Shown here: positions 16,958 through 25,852 of the stretch, piece after piece | How the letters are laid out: every line of letters begins with the position of its first letter | How positions within the stretch are numbered: position 1 is the stretch's first letter | Origin: Gordonibacter massiliensis (ex Traore et al. 2017) | Lineage (GTDB): Bacteria > Actinomycetota > Coriobacteriia > Coriobacteriales > Eggerthellaceae | NCBI GenBank assembly: GCA_900170005.1 | Contig: LT827128.1 | Coordinates: forward strand, 62,001-126,000 | Direction: 5' to 3' | Length of the DNA stretch: 64,000 nucleotides | Translations under genes and position numbers: made by a program | The notes under the pieces: generated by a model | The model's input: only the letters and a program-made list of their open reading frames with translations | Database searches by the model: none | Told to the model about the DNA's origin: nothing

Positions 16958-17438
16958 GCAAACCCACCTTCCGCTGCTAAACCAAATTGAACCTAGGCCT
17001 GTGCGAGGCTGCGCGGCGCCCGGTTGCTGTCGGTCGCTGCGCGGAGGCGTTTCGGCCGCGATCCCACAGCGGAATCGGCCCGTTGCGCACAAGAACCCCG
17101 ACGTATGGGTTCGAAGGGTTCCGAAAGGCGCTTTCGAGCCGGCCGCCGGAGCTCTTGGCCGCATGCTCCGGCAAGACAATAATTCCGACCGGGGGCTTTG
17201 CGGGCGGGGCGAGAGCCGTGTCGGGGCACCCCCGGAGCGGTTGCCCCGCCTTCGTTCGAAAGGGAGCGCGAGGCGCGCAAGGTGCGCGCGGGCTTTCGCC
17301 GAGGTGGTCCGGCGGCTCGGCAACAGCCGTTTGACGTGGGTGAAACGGCTTGTCCCATAATTGTGGGCGCGTAGGTCACACCTATGCGGCAACCCGTACC
17401 ATAACCGGATGGCATATCGGTTGCGGCTAAGGAGTTGC

Positions 17439-19163
17439 ATGAAACGGGTAATCGTGGTGGGAGCGGGGGTCGCCGGACTGGCGGCGGCCATCCGGTTGCG
17501 GTGCGCGGGGTACGACGTTGCTCTGTATGAGAAGGAGCCGCAGGTCGGCGGCAAGATGAGCCGCATTCGGGAAAACGGGTACACCTTCGACGTCGGTCCC
17601 ACCATCGTGATGATGCCGGCGCTGTACCGCGAGGTGTTCGAGCTGGCCGGTCGCGATCCGGACGACTACATACCCATGCGGAAGGTCGAGCCGCTCATGG
17701 AGATATCGTTCGGCCCGGGCGAGCGGCTGAGGCTGTCGAACGACCTGTCCGACCTCACGGCCGGCCTCGAGGGCGTGAGCGAGGACGACGCGCAGGGCTA
17801 CTTCGAGTACCTGGCGCTGCTGTACAAGCGCTACCGCATAGCCAAGGACAACTTCCTGCAGCGCTCGTTTCGCGGACCGGCCGATTTCTACAACCCGAAG
17901 AGCCTCCTGGCGGGCTTCCGGCTGCACACGCTGGGCGACGCGTACTCGTCGGTGTCGCGCTACGTGAAGGACGACCGCCTGCGCAAGGCGCTGGCGTTCC
18001 AGACGCTCTACATCGGCATCTCCCCGTACGAGGGGCCCTCCCTGTACATGATCATTCCCATGATCGAGCTGCTGTACGGCGTGTGGTTCATGCCCGGAGG
18101 CATGTACGCCATGGCCGAAGGCATGGGGCGCCTGTTCGAGGAGCTGGGCGGCGAGCTGCGCACGTCGGTGCCCGTGGAGCGCATCGCGGTCGAGGGCGGG
18201 CGCGCCGTGGGCGTGGTTGCGAACGGCGAGCTGGTGCGCGCCGACTGCGTGGTGTGCGACGCGGACTTCCCGTACGCCATGAAAGAGCTCGTGGGCGACG
18301 AGCGGGCGCGCGGGCGCTACACCGACGAGAAGATAGAAGGCATGGAGTACTCGTGCTCGTGCTTCATCCTGTACCTGGGGCTGGACAAACGCTATCCCGA
18401 CGACACGGTGCACTCCATCAGGTTCGCGCCGGACTTCGAGCGCAACATCGCCGACATCTTCGACGGTGCCCGCTTTCCGGACGATCCGTCGTTCTACTGC
18501 TACGCGCCCACGTCGCTGGATCCGTCGCTCGCGCCCGAGGGCGGCAGCACGCTCTACGTGCTGGTGCCGGTACCGCCTTCGTCGGAACAGGGCCCCTCTT
18601 GGGACGCCGACGAGGTGGCCGCGTACCGCGACAAAGTGCTTGACCTGGTGGAGCGCGAGACGGTGTACGAGGACGTGCGCGACCACATCGCGTTCGAGCG
18701 CGTCTACACGCCGCTCGACTTCGCCGAGCGGTTCAACGCCTACCGGGGAGCCACGTTCGGGCTGCGGCCCACGCTGCGGCAAAGCAACTACTGGCGGCCG
18801 CACAACAAGGCCGAGCGCTGCGAGGGGCTGTACTTCTGCGGCAGCAGCACGCATCCGGGAGCCGGCGTGCCCATCGTGCTCTTGAGCGCGAAGCTGGCGG
18901 CCGACGAGCTCGTGGCCGACGACCGCGCCACGACGGCGGCCGATCGGGCGGTGGCGGGCCAGGTGGCCGTGGTGGCCGCGCGCGGGGCGGCCGCCGCCGA
19001 AGGCACGACGGGCGGAATGAGCGTCGGTGCGGTTGCGAGCGGCCCGACGCCTGCCGGAGCCGCCACCGGCTTTACGGCAGCGGCCGGCGTCCCGGCGGCG
19101 AACCGTTCGGAGGGCGCCGTCGTCGGTTCGGGGGCGCCCGGCGGCGGGGAAGGCGGTGCGTGA
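17439..19163 (+). CDS. crtI: CrtI-type phytoene (or diapophytoene) desaturase
   Basis: This 574-residue flavoprotein would introduce double bases of conjugation into phytoene to give coloured carotenoids. Residues 3-40 form the FAD dinucleotide fold ('VIVVGAGVAGLAAAIRL', 'VALYEKEPQVGGKM'). The middle holds 'YTFDVGPTIVMMP', and the conserved C-terminal block is 'GLYFCGSSTHPGAGVP'. After that, about 80 residues (494-574) rich in Ala, Gly and Thr extend beyond the usual end. ATG 17439 follows AAGGAG. It is the first gene of a three-gene operon with crtB and a prenyl-kinase-like fusion. Whether the substrate is C30 or C40 cannot be decided, and no cyclase gene is present. Confidence 0.9.
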   Translation: MKRVIVVGAGVAGLAAAIRLRCAGYDVALYEKEPQVGGKMSRIRENGYTFDVGPTIVMMPALYREVFELAGRDPDDYIPMRKVEPLMEISFGPGERLRLSNDLSDLTAGLEGVSEDDAQGYFEYLALLYKRYRIAKDNFLQRSFRGPADFYNPKSLLAGFRLHTLGDAYSSVSRYVKDDRLRKALAFQTLYIGISPYEGPSLYMIIPMIELLYGVWFMPGGMYAMAEGMGRLFEELGGELRTSVPVERIAVEGGRAVGVVANGELVRADCVVCDADFPYAMKELVGDERARGRYTDEKIEGMEYSCSCFILYLGLDKRYPDDTVHSIRFAPDFERNIADIFDGARFPDDPSFYCYAPTSLDPSLAPEGGSTLYVLVPVPPSSEQGPSWDADEVAAYRDKVLDLVERETVYEDVRDHIAFERVYTPLDFAERFNAYRGATFGLRPTLRQSNYWRPHNKAERCEGLYFCGSSTHPGAGVPIVLLSAKLAADELVADDRATTAADRAVAGQVAVVAARGAAAAEGTTGGMSVGAVASGPTPAGAATGFTAAAGVPAANRSEGAVVGSGAPGGGEGGA

Positions 19164-20068
19164 TGCGGGCCCCGAGCGACGCGTTCGAGGCGCGTGCCGA
19201 CGACTTCGCCTGGTGCGAGGATGTGATCAGACGAAACTCTCACAGTTTCTATCGTGCGTTCTCGCTTCTGCCTCCGCGCAAGCGCAAGGGCGTGTATGCC
19301 GTGTACGCGTTCTGCCGCGCGGCGGACGATTGCGTGGACGTTGATGCCAGCAAGGAGCGGCTGGACGGGTTGCAGCGCGACTTGGAGCGGTTCTGCGCCG
19401 GCGCGGTGCCGCGCGCGCCGTTGTGGCGGGCGCTGGACGCGGTGTTCTCCGTGTTCGACATGGACGAGGGGCCCTTCTTCGACATGCTGGAGGGGCAGCG
19501 GCGCGATTTGGCGTTCCGCCAGCCCGCCGACATGGAGGAGCTCGAGGACTACGGCTATTACGTGGCGGGTTCGGTGGGGCTCATGCTGCTGCCGCTGCTG
19601 CGCTCCGGGCGGCCCGTCGACGATGCGCTGCGGGAGGACGCCGTGGCGTTGGGCGTGGCCATGCAGCTGACGAACATCCTGCGCGACGTGGGCGAGGATC
19701 GGGATGCCGGACGCGTCTACCTGCCCGCCTCCGTGCTAGAGGACGCCGGCTGCACGCGCGATGACCTGGCGGCGCGCCGGGCGGGTGCGGCGTTCCGGGC
19801 GGCATGGGAGCGCGTGGCACGGCGTTCCGAAGAGCTCTACCGCCCCATGCAGCGCGACATCCTGCGGCTGGACGAGGACAGCCGCTTGCCCACGCTTTCG
19901 TCGCTGTTTCTGTACCGCGGCATCATGGATCAGGTGCGCGCCGACGGCTATAGCTGCTTGGAGAGGCGCAACGTCGTTCCGAAGGAACGCGCGACGGCGC
20001 TCGTCGGCGAGGCGCGTGCGCTGCTCGCCGATGCGCAGGGCGCGGCTGCGGCCTGGGAAGGCAGGTGA
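19163..20068 (+). CDS. crtB: Phytoene/dehydrosqualene synthase
   Basis: The 301-residue product condenses two prenyl diphosphates head to head, the first committed carotenoid step. Both Asp-rich magnesium sites are present: 'AADDCVDVD' (54-62) and 'QLTNILRDVGEDRDAGRVYLP' in two adjoining blocks (about 167-187). 'GYYVAGSVGLML' is also typical. The length fits CrtB/CrtM. The stop of crtI overlaps the start (TGATG), with GGGGAAGG upstream, showing translational coupling. The family is certain; C30 versus C40 specificity is not. Confidence 0.92.
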   Translation: MRAPSDAFEARADDFAWCEDVIRRNSHSFYRAFSLLPPRKRKGVYAVYAFCRAADDCVDVDASKERLDGLQRDLERFCAGAVPRAPLWRALDAVFSVFDMDEGPFFDMLEGQRRDLAFRQPADMEELEDYGYYVAGSVGLMLLPLLRSGRPVDDALREDAVALGVAMQLTNILRDVGEDRDAGRVYLPASVLEDAGCTRDDLAARRAGAAFRAAWERVARRSEELYRPMQRDILRLDEDSRLPTLSSLFLYRGIMDQVRADGYSCLERRNVVPKERATALVGEARALLADAQGAAAAWEGR

Positions 20069-21783
20069 CGGACATGCGAAACGCGGTTGGCATGGGGTTG
20101 TCGGTGCTGTACGTGCTGGCGGTGCTGGGGGCGTCGAGCCTGCTTGCCCGGCGCGGCATGGGCGAGGAGGGCACGCGCAAGCTCGTGCACATCGCTTTGG
20201 GAGGCTGGTGGGTGGTCGCGGCGCTGTTCTTCACGTCGCCGTGGTGGGCGGCCGCACTGCCGGCCGCGTTCATCGTGGTGAACGCGCTGGCCTGGCGCAG
20301 GCAGAAGCTCGCGTTCATGGCGCGCGGCGAGGGCGAGGACACGCCCGGCACGGTTTACTACGCCGTGTCGCTCACCCTGCTCGCGCTGTTCTCGTTCGGC
20401 GTCGGCGCGCCGTACGTGGGTGCGCTCGGCGTGTTCTGCATGGCGTTCGGCGACGGGTTCGCGGCCGTGCTGGGCAAGCGGTTCGGACGCCGCGCACTGC
20501 CGGGGGCGGGCGGCGGGAAGTCGCTCGTGGGCACGGCCGTGATGTTCGCGGCGAGCTTCGCCTCGTGCGCGGGAGTGCTGCTGGCGGCAGGGTCGGCAGG
20601 ATGGCAGGGCGCCGTGCCGTCGTTCGCGGCAGCTGCGGGAGCGGGGACCGCTGCGGGCGGCGCCGGGCTCGCGGCCGGGGTCTCGGGCCTTGTCTTGCTC
20701 GTGTCGCTGGGACTGGCCGCGCTCGCCGCGTTTCTGGAGGCGGCGTCGCCGGCCGGCCTCGACAACCTGAGCGTGCCGTTGGGCGTGACGGGGCTGTACG
20801 CGGCGCTGTTCCTGCCGGCGACGGGCTACGCGCCGCTGCTTGCGGGCCTGCTGCTCTCGGGCGCAGTGGCGTTGGCGGCGTTGAGGCTCGGGCTGCTCAC
20901 CGTGCCGGGCACGCTGGGCGCCGTGGGCGTGGGCACGCTGGCCTTCGCGTTCGGCGGTTGGCCCCTGTGGCTTCTGCTCATGTGGTTCTTCGGCAGCTCG
21001 AACGTGGCGTCGAGGCTCATGCGCCGGGTGCGCGGAGCGCGGGCGGGCGAGAAGCGCGGCGGTCCTCGCAAGTTGCGCCAGGTGCTGGCGAACAGCGTGC
21101 CGTTCCTCGCGTGCGCGGCGGCTTACGCGGCGACGGGGGAGGCGTGGTTCCTCATCGTGTCGGCCGGGGCGTTGGCGGCGAGCACGGCCGACACGTGGGC
21201 GTCCGAGATCGGCACGTACAGCCGCAAGCCGCCGGTGAGCATCGTCACGCGCCGGCCCATGCAGCGCGGGCTTTCGGGCGGCGTGAGCCCGCTTGGGCTG
21301 GCGGCCACCGTTGTGGGCGCCGCGACCTCGGCCTTTTTGGCCATGTTCCTGTTCCATGCATTCGGCTTCGCGGTGCCTACGGGGCCCGAGGCGTTCCTGT
21401 TCATCATCGCGTGCGGCGTCGCAGGCTCGGTGGTGGACAGCTTCCTGGGCGCGCTGCTGCAGGCGAAGTACCGGGCGCCGGGTGAAGCGGGGGCGGATGC
21501 CGGCGACCGTGCCCGCGGCGGCAACGCATCGGGCGGAGCGGCCGGGACCGGTGCCGCCGCCCGCGCCTGCGCTCTGGCCGGGGCCGGCGCGGCTGCGCTG
21601 GGGGACGGCTCCCTTGGCGACGCCGCGCTTGCCGAGGGCGACGGGGCCCTGGTGGAGGCTGCGCCCGCCCGCGGAGCGGCGGGCTACACGCTGGTGTCCG
21701 GATACGCCTGGGTCACGAACGACGCCGCGAACCTTTTGAGCGGCGTCGCCGTGGTGGCGCTGGGGTTGCTGGCGGCGCTGTAG
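20065..21783 (+). CDS. Fusion of dolichol/phytol kinase-like and DUF92 (VTE6-like) domains
   Basis: This 572-residue membrane protein joins two families usually found separately. Residues 1-265 resemble CTP-dependent prenol kinases (VTE5/dolichol kinase). They show 'TRKLVHIALGGWW', 'FGDGFAAVLGKRFG', 'GGGKSLVGT' and 'FLEAASPAGLDN'. Residues 280-572 are DUF92/TMEM19: 'PGTLGAVGVGTLAF', 'STADTWASEIG', 'QRGLSGGVSPLG', 'VVDSFLGALLQAKY' and 'TNDAANLLSG'. In plants VTE5 phosphorylates phytol and VTE6 adds the second phosphate. A fused pair would turn a prenyl alcohol into its diphosphate. Here it overlaps crtB (GTG 20065), suggesting salvage or supply of the carotenoid precursor. A low-complexity insert (about 475-535) interrupts the second domain. 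Confidence 0.8.
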   Translation: MTDMRNAVGMGLSVLYVLAVLGASSLLARRGMGEEGTRKLVHIALGGWWVVAALFFTSPWWAAALPAAFIVVNALAWRRQKLAFMARGEGEDTPGTVYYAVSLTLLALFSFGVGAPYVGALGVFCMAFGDGFAAVLGKRFGRRALPGAGGGKSLVGTAVMFAASFASCAGVLLAAGSAGWQGAVPSFAAAAGAGTAAGGAGLAAGVSGLVLLVSLGLAALAAFLEAASPAGLDNLSVPLGVTGLYAALFLPATGYAPLLAGLLLSGAVALAALRLGLLTVPGTLGAVGVGTLAFAFGGWPLWLLLMWFFGSSNVASRLMRRVRGARAGEKRGGPRKLRQVLANSVPFLACAAAYAATGEAWFLIVSAGALAASTADTWASEIGTYSRKPPVSIVTRRPMQRGLSGGVSPLGLAATVVGAATSAFLAMFLFHAFGFAVPTGPEAFLFIIACGVAGSVVDSFLGALLQAKYRAPGEAGADAGDRARGGNASGGAAGTGAAARACALAGAGAAALGDGSLGDAALAEGDGALVEAAPARGAAGYTLVSGYAWVTNDAANLLSGVAVVALGLLAAL

Positions 21784-22054
21784 CGCAAGGCCCGGCGCCG
21801 CATGGAGGGCGGCCTGCACGTCCGCATGGCGAACGCGCGGCTTCGCCCCGCGCAGCCGAGCTCCCTCGCGGGTCGCGTTCCCCTGCCTTTGTTTCGACTC
21901 GTTAAAGCCGGACGCGCCCGCCCCCAAGAGGCTTATAATGGCCGACAGCAGAGCGACTCGTCGCCGGCCTTCCGCTTGGTTTTCCATGCGCGAGGCGGCG
22001 AATTCGCAGAGGCCGGTGCCTGCGTTCGCCGGCACGGCTCGGAAAGGGGCGGGC
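21784..22054 (+). promoter_or_regulatory. Intergenic region with a -10 element before the M20 peptidase gene
   Basis: TATAAT at 21934-21939 lies 115 nt before the peptidase start. No matching -35 is obvious. The coding frame continues up to 21938, but that segment is not family-like. Confidence 0.4.
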
Positions 22055-23506
22055 ATGGTTGCACTCATGGTTATCTTGGCGATCGTCGTCGTTTTGGCGG
22101 TGGTCCTCGTGGCGAACGCGGCTCGCTTGAAGCCCACGCCCGTCATCGATCCGCTGCCGGAAAGCGCCGATCGCGGCGACGACGCCGCAGTCGAGCGCTT
22201 CCGCGAGCTGCTGCGCAGCGCCACCGTGTGGGACCTGCGCAATCCGGACGCCGACCGCACGGCCTTCGACGGGTTCGTGCCCAAGCTGCGCCGGCTGTAC
22301 CCCGGCGTGTTCGAGCATTTGGAGCTGGAGCTGGTGGACGGCTACGGCATCTCGCTTCTGTGGAAGGGCGCGAACCGCGAGCTCGCCCCCGTCGTGCTCA
22401 TGGCCCACCACGACGTGGTGGCGGCCGACCCCGAGGGCTGGACGCACGACCCCTTCGCCGCCGACGTCGAGGACGGTAGGGTGTTCGCGCGCGGGGCCGT
22501 TGATACGAAGTGCGTGTGGGCGGCCCTCATGGAGTCCGCCGAGCGCCTGCTGGCCGAAGGCTACGTGCCGCCGCGCGACGTGTACTTCTTCTCGTCGAAC
22601 ACCGAGGAGGACGGCGGCGACACGGCGCCCCACATGGTCGAGCGCCTGCGGGACGCGGGCCGGGTGCCGTATATGGTGCTCGACGAGGGCGGCGCGGTCA
22701 TCGACAACCCGCCTCTGGGCGTGAAAGGCCAGTTCGCCGTCGTGGGCGTGTCGGAGAAGGGCGTGTTCAACGCGAGCGTGACCACGAACTCCGAGGGAGG
22801 CCACGCTGCCACGCCCTCGCTTGAGGACGCCACGGCGAAGCTCGTGGCGGGATTGGACGCGCTTCAGAAGAACCCGCCGACCTCGAAGCTGTCCGCGCCG
22901 GTGGCGGCCATGCTCCGGGAGCTGGCGGCGCATGGCGGCTTCGCCCTGCGCATCGTGTTCGGCAACCTCTGGCTCTTCCGGCCCGTCGTCGCGCGCATCA
23001 TGCAGGGCGGCGCCGAGACGGCGGCCATGGTGCGCACCACCTACGCGCTCACGCAGCTCGAAGGAGCGCCGGCGCACAACATCATTCCCAAGCACGCGCA
23101 CGCCACGGTGAACGTGCGCGTGGATCCGGGCGAGACGGTGGACGAGGCTTTCTCCCGCATCAAAGCGCGCTTCGACGACCGAACGGAGTTCTCGCTGTTC
23201 GAGGTGAGCGAGCCCTCGCCCGTCTCGCCGTTCGAGGACGACCCCGCGTTCGACTACCTGCGCCGCGTCATCCACGCCGTGTACCCTGCGGCCGGCATCG
23301 CGCCCTACGTGCAGTCCGGCTGCAGCGACGCGCGCCATTTCGCGCGCGTCTGCCCGCGTACGTACCGCTTCGCGGGCTTCCTGTTCAAGGGCGACCAGCG
23401 CTCCCGCGTCCACGGGCAGGACGAGAACCTGGACGTGGACTCGTACCAGCGCGGCGTGGGGTTCTACACCGAGCTCATCCGCCATCTGGACCAGCTAGGG
23501 GAGTAG
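22055..23506 (+). CDS. M20 family metallopeptidase (carboxypeptidase PM20D1-like), membrane-anchored
   Basis: A 483-residue protein starting with one hydrophobic helix (residues 2-22). The M20 di-zinc catalytic domain follows: 'VLMAHHDVVAADPEGW' (first zinc His and catalytic Asp), 'ARGAVDTKCVW' (bridging Asp), 'NTEEDGGDTA' (catalytic Glu pair), 'DEGGAV' and, near the end, 'VHGQDENLDVDSY' with a zinc His. A lid domain includes 'GHAATPS'. The family hydrolyses N-acyl amino acids or dipeptides. ATG 22055 has GGAAAGGGG upstream and makes the helix the true N-terminus. It is probably followed in an operon by the MFS gene 90 nt on. Confidence 0.88.
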   Translation: MVALMVILAIVVVLAVVLVANAARLKPTPVIDPLPESADRGDDAAVERFRELLRSATVWDLRNPDADRTAFDGFVPKLRRLYPGVFEHLELELVDGYGISLLWKGANRELAPVVLMAHHDVVAADPEGWTHDPFAADVEDGRVFARGAVDTKCVWAALMESAERLLAEGYVPPRDVYFFSSNTEEDGGDTAPHMVERLRDAGRVPYMVLDEGGAVIDNPPLGVKGQFAVVGVSEKGVFNASVTTNSEGGHAATPSLEDATAKLVAGLDALQKNPPTSKLSAPVAAMLRELAAHGGFALRIVFGNLWLFRPVVARIMQGGAETAAMVRTTYALTQLEGAPAHNIIPKHAHATVNVRVDPGETVDEAFSRIKARFDDRTEFSLFEVSEPSPVSPFEDDPAFDYLRRVIHAVYPAAGIAPYVQSGCSDARHFARVCPRTYRFAGFLFKGDQRSRVHGQDENLDVDSYQRGVGFYTELIRHLDQLGE

Positions 23507-23596
23507 CCGGGCCCGACGAGCGGACGCGGTCGGCGGGCAAGGCGGGACAGGGAAGCGCACTCGCAGAAGCGGGTGCCGGAAAGCGAAGGATGGAAC

Positions 23597-24949
23597 ATGG
23601 CAGAGGCGGCGGCACGCAAGCAGGGGAAGTTCTTCTACGGGTGGTGGATCGTTATCGGCGGCTTGCTGATCATGGCCACGTGCTACACGGTGTTCGTGAA
23701 CTGCATCCCGCTGTTCCAGACGCACATCGTGCAGGATCTGGGGCTCACGGTGGGGCAGTTCAACACGGGCGTTTCCATCACCACGGTGGTGGCGGTGTTC
23801 GCGTCGCTCGTCATCGGCAAGCTCACGGACAAGTGCTCCGCACGCGTGCTGGGGGCGGTGACGGTGCTCACCAGCTCGGTGGTGCTCGTGGGGCTGTCGT
23901 TCATCACGCAGCTGTGGCAGCTGTACGCGCTGTGCGTGGTAGCCGGCATGGTGGTGGTGGCCGGCACGCGCCTTTTGGTGTCGGTGATCATCTCGAACTG
24001 GTTCACGCTCAAGCGCGGCCTGGCCGTGTCCATCGCTCTCTCGGGTTCGGGCATAGGCGGCGTGATCCTCTCTCCGGCTACGAGCGCCATGATCGAGGCG
24101 TCCGGTTGGCGCGCGGCGTTTTTGCTGTTGGCCGTAGTGTGCCTGGTGGCGGCGCTGCCGCTGGCGGTGGTTGCGTTCCGCACGCGCCCGAGCGACAAGG
24201 GGCTCGAGCCCTACGGCGCGGGCCAAGTCGAGCAGCAGAAGGCCGACCGCTCGCCCGACGAGCCGGTCACGGTGTCAGTGGGTTGGAAGGCGCTGCGCAA
24301 TAGCGCCGCGTTCTGGCTGCTGGTGGTGGGCTTCGTGGCCATGGGCGTCACGAACGGGTGCATCATCACCAACTCCATCGCGAACATGACGAGCGTGACG
24401 GTGGGCGGCACGGAGGTGGTGTCCGGCGGGCACTCCGTGCTGTGGGCCGGTTCGGTGTGGTCGTTCTACCTGGCCGTGGTTATCGTGGCGAAAATCGCGC
24501 TCGGGGCCATCTATGACCGCTTCGGCATGCGGGCGGGCACGGTGCTGGGCACCCTCACGTCGGTGCTGGCGGGCGTCATGCTGCTGTTCCCGGCCACCGA
24601 TTGGGGCCCGATCCTGGCGTGCCTGTTCTTCGGGTTCGCCACGTGCATGGGCACGGTGGCGCCGCCCATCATGGTGGTGAAGGAGTACGGCAAGAAGGAC
24701 CTGGGCACCGTCACGGGAATCGTGACGGCGTTCGAGCTGTTGGGTGCGGCGGCAGGCGCGGTGATCTCGGGCGTGATGTTCGACGCGTACCTGTCGTTCG
24801 CGCCCGTGTGGATCATGGTGATCGTGGCGTCTGTGGTCATGGGGGCGACCCTGCTGGCGTCCATCCCCGCCGCGCGCTGGTTGGTGGAGCGCCGCCGCGC
24901 CGCAGGTGCGCCCGAGCTGGACGCGGAAGGGTTCGAGATCGTGCCGTAG
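23597..24949 (+). CDS. MFS transporter, oxalate/formate antiporter-like
   Basis: A 450-residue protein with 12 predicted membrane helices. The opening 'FFYGWWIVIGGLLIM' with 'FQTHIVQDLGLTVGQFN', the A-motif-like 'GKLTDKCSARVLG', and the second-half counterpart 'GAIYDRFGMRAGTVLG' fit the OFA/monocarboxylate branch of MFS. The substrate is likely a small organic anion, but no substrate residue can be assigned. ATG 23597 follows GAAGGA; the frame is open upstream from 23573. It may be co-transcribed with the M20 peptidase. Confidence 0.83.
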   Translation: MAEAAARKQGKFFYGWWIVIGGLLIMATCYTVFVNCIPLFQTHIVQDLGLTVGQFNTGVSITTVVAVFASLVIGKLTDKCSARVLGAVTVLTSSVVLVGLSFITQLWQLYALCVVAGMVVVAGTRLLVSVIISNWFTLKRGLAVSIALSGSGIGGVILSPATSAMIEASGWRAAFLLLAVVCLVAALPLAVVAFRTRPSDKGLEPYGAGQVEQQKADRSPDEPVTVSVGWKALRNSAAFWLLVVGFVAMGVTNGCIITNSIANMTSVTVGGTEVVSGGHSVLWAGSVWSFYLAVVIVAKIALGAIYDRFGMRAGTVLGTLTSVLAGVMLLFPATDWGPILACLFFGFATCMGTVAPPIMVVKEYGKKDLGTVTGIVTAFELLGAAAGAVISGVMFDAYLSFAPVWIMVIVASVVMGATLLASIPAARWLVERRRAAGAPELDAEGFEIVP

Positions 24950-24975
24950 CCGACGGGCTCGGGCAACCTCGTAGA

Positions 24976-25083
24976 GGGACTGTATCGAAAAGATCGTTTC
25001 GCCAGCCCCGTAGGGCAAGGGCAGAGCCCTTGCCCTACGGGGCGACCTCAAGGAGCGCACATTCGCCTCTTTTGATGGCCCCT
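24976..25083. mobile_element. Short palindromic element, 'CTGTATCAAAAG' family, copy 1
   Basis: The ends GAGGGACTGTATCGAAAAG and CTCTTTTGATGGCCCCT are inverted. The centre is a perfect hairpin, CCCCGTAGGGCAAGGGC / GCCCTTGCCCTACGGGG, at about 25006-25043. The larger copy is at 49853-50014. It follows the MFS gene and may terminate it. No transposase is encoded. Confidence 0.65.
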
Positions 25084-25130
25084 GCGAGGGGATGGCGACT
25101 CTTCGGCTCGCGACGCATGCTGAATCTATG

Positions 25131-25158
25131 TTATAGTGAAACTATCTCTTAAGAGATA
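25131..25158 (+). promoter_or_regulatory. -10 element and 18-bp palindromic operator before the DUF3990 gene
   Basis: TATAGT (about 25132-25137) is followed by the perfect palindrome CTATCTCTTAAGAGATAG (25141-25158), which ends 10 nt before the start codon. This is the arrangement expected for an autoregulated toxin-antitoxin operon. Confidence 0.75.
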
Positions 25159-25168
25159 GGAGTTGCGT

Positions 25169-25852
25169 ATGGAAAGGTTCGCGACGCTCTACCACGGCTC
25201 GAGTGAGATCGTGGAGCGCCCCGTTTTTGGCAGGGGGCGATCCTACAACGACTACGGCCGGGGTTTCTACTGCACCGAGCATGCCGAGCTCGCTCGGGAG
25301 TGGGCCTGCGCGGCTGCCGACGCCGACGGGTACGTCAATCGCTACGACTTCGATGCGGACGGACTGTCCGTCATCGACCTCGCGTCCGACGCGTACGGGG
25401 TGCTCCACTGGCTCGCGCTGCTTTTGGAGAATCGCATCGTCGATACAAGCCTGCCGGTCGCGCGGCAGGGCTCGGCGTACCTGCGCGAGCGGTTCGCCGT
25501 CGACGTGTCGGCATGCGACGTGATCGTGGGCTACCGCGCGGACGACAGCTACTTCTCCTTCGCGCGGGCTTTCCTCAACAACGCCCTGTCGGTCGAGCAG
25601 CTTGCGAGCGCCATGAGGCTGGGTGATCTGGGCGAGCAGGTGATGCTGAAGAGCCCGCGCGCTTTCGAGTGCATCCGGTTCGTGTCCGCCGAGCCTGTTG
25701 CCAGCGCTCGATACTACCCGAAGCGCAAGCTGCGCGACGACAGCGCGCGGGCCCGGTACCGCACCGAGGTGCGGCAGCAGGGCATCGAGGGCCTGTACTT
25801 GCGCGATATCGTTTTAGGGAAAGTGGGGCCCGACGATGAGCGCCTACGATAA
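25169..25852 (+). CDS. DUF3990 domain protein, putative ADP-ribosyltransferase-fold toxin
   Basis: The 227-residue protein matches DUF3990 through nearly its whole length. It shows 'LYHGSSEIVERP', 'YNDYGRGFYCTE', 'LLENRIVD', 'CDVIVGYRADDSYFSFARAF' and 'LGEQVMLKS'. As I recall, DUF3990 is grouped with ADP-ribosyltransferase-like folds, in which the early His and Tyr would bind NAD; here these could be the His of 'LYHGS' and a Tyr of 'GFYCT'. ATG 25169 follows TAGGAG. The next gene, an XRE-type protein, overlaps by 17 nt. That pairing plus the operator suggests a toxin-antitoxin module, but toxicity is inference. Confidence 0.75.
   Translation: MERFATLYHGSSEIVERPVFGRGRSYNDYGRGFYCTEHAELAREWACAAADADGYVNRYDFDADGLSVIDLASDAYGVLHWLALLLENRIVDTSLPVARQGSAYLRERFAVDVSACDVIVGYRADDSYFSFARAFLNNALSVEQLASAMRLGDLGEQVMLKSPRAFECIRFVSAEPVASARYYPKRKLRDDSARARYRTEVRQQGIEGLYLRDIVLGKVGPDDERLR

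Larger units (their letters stand above)
16455..17438. other. Repeat-rich intergenic region before crtI
   Basis: Almost 1 kb without a supported gene. It holds one 'GTCATCCTGAGC' element, one 'AAAATCACCG' element and an isolated end of the first type (16969-16985). Nearer crtI are hairpins AGCCGTTT/AAACGGCT (about 17326-17352), CCCATAATTGTGGG and GCAACC/GGTTGC, which could be regulatory. I see no recognisable riboswitch. Confidence 0.5.
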
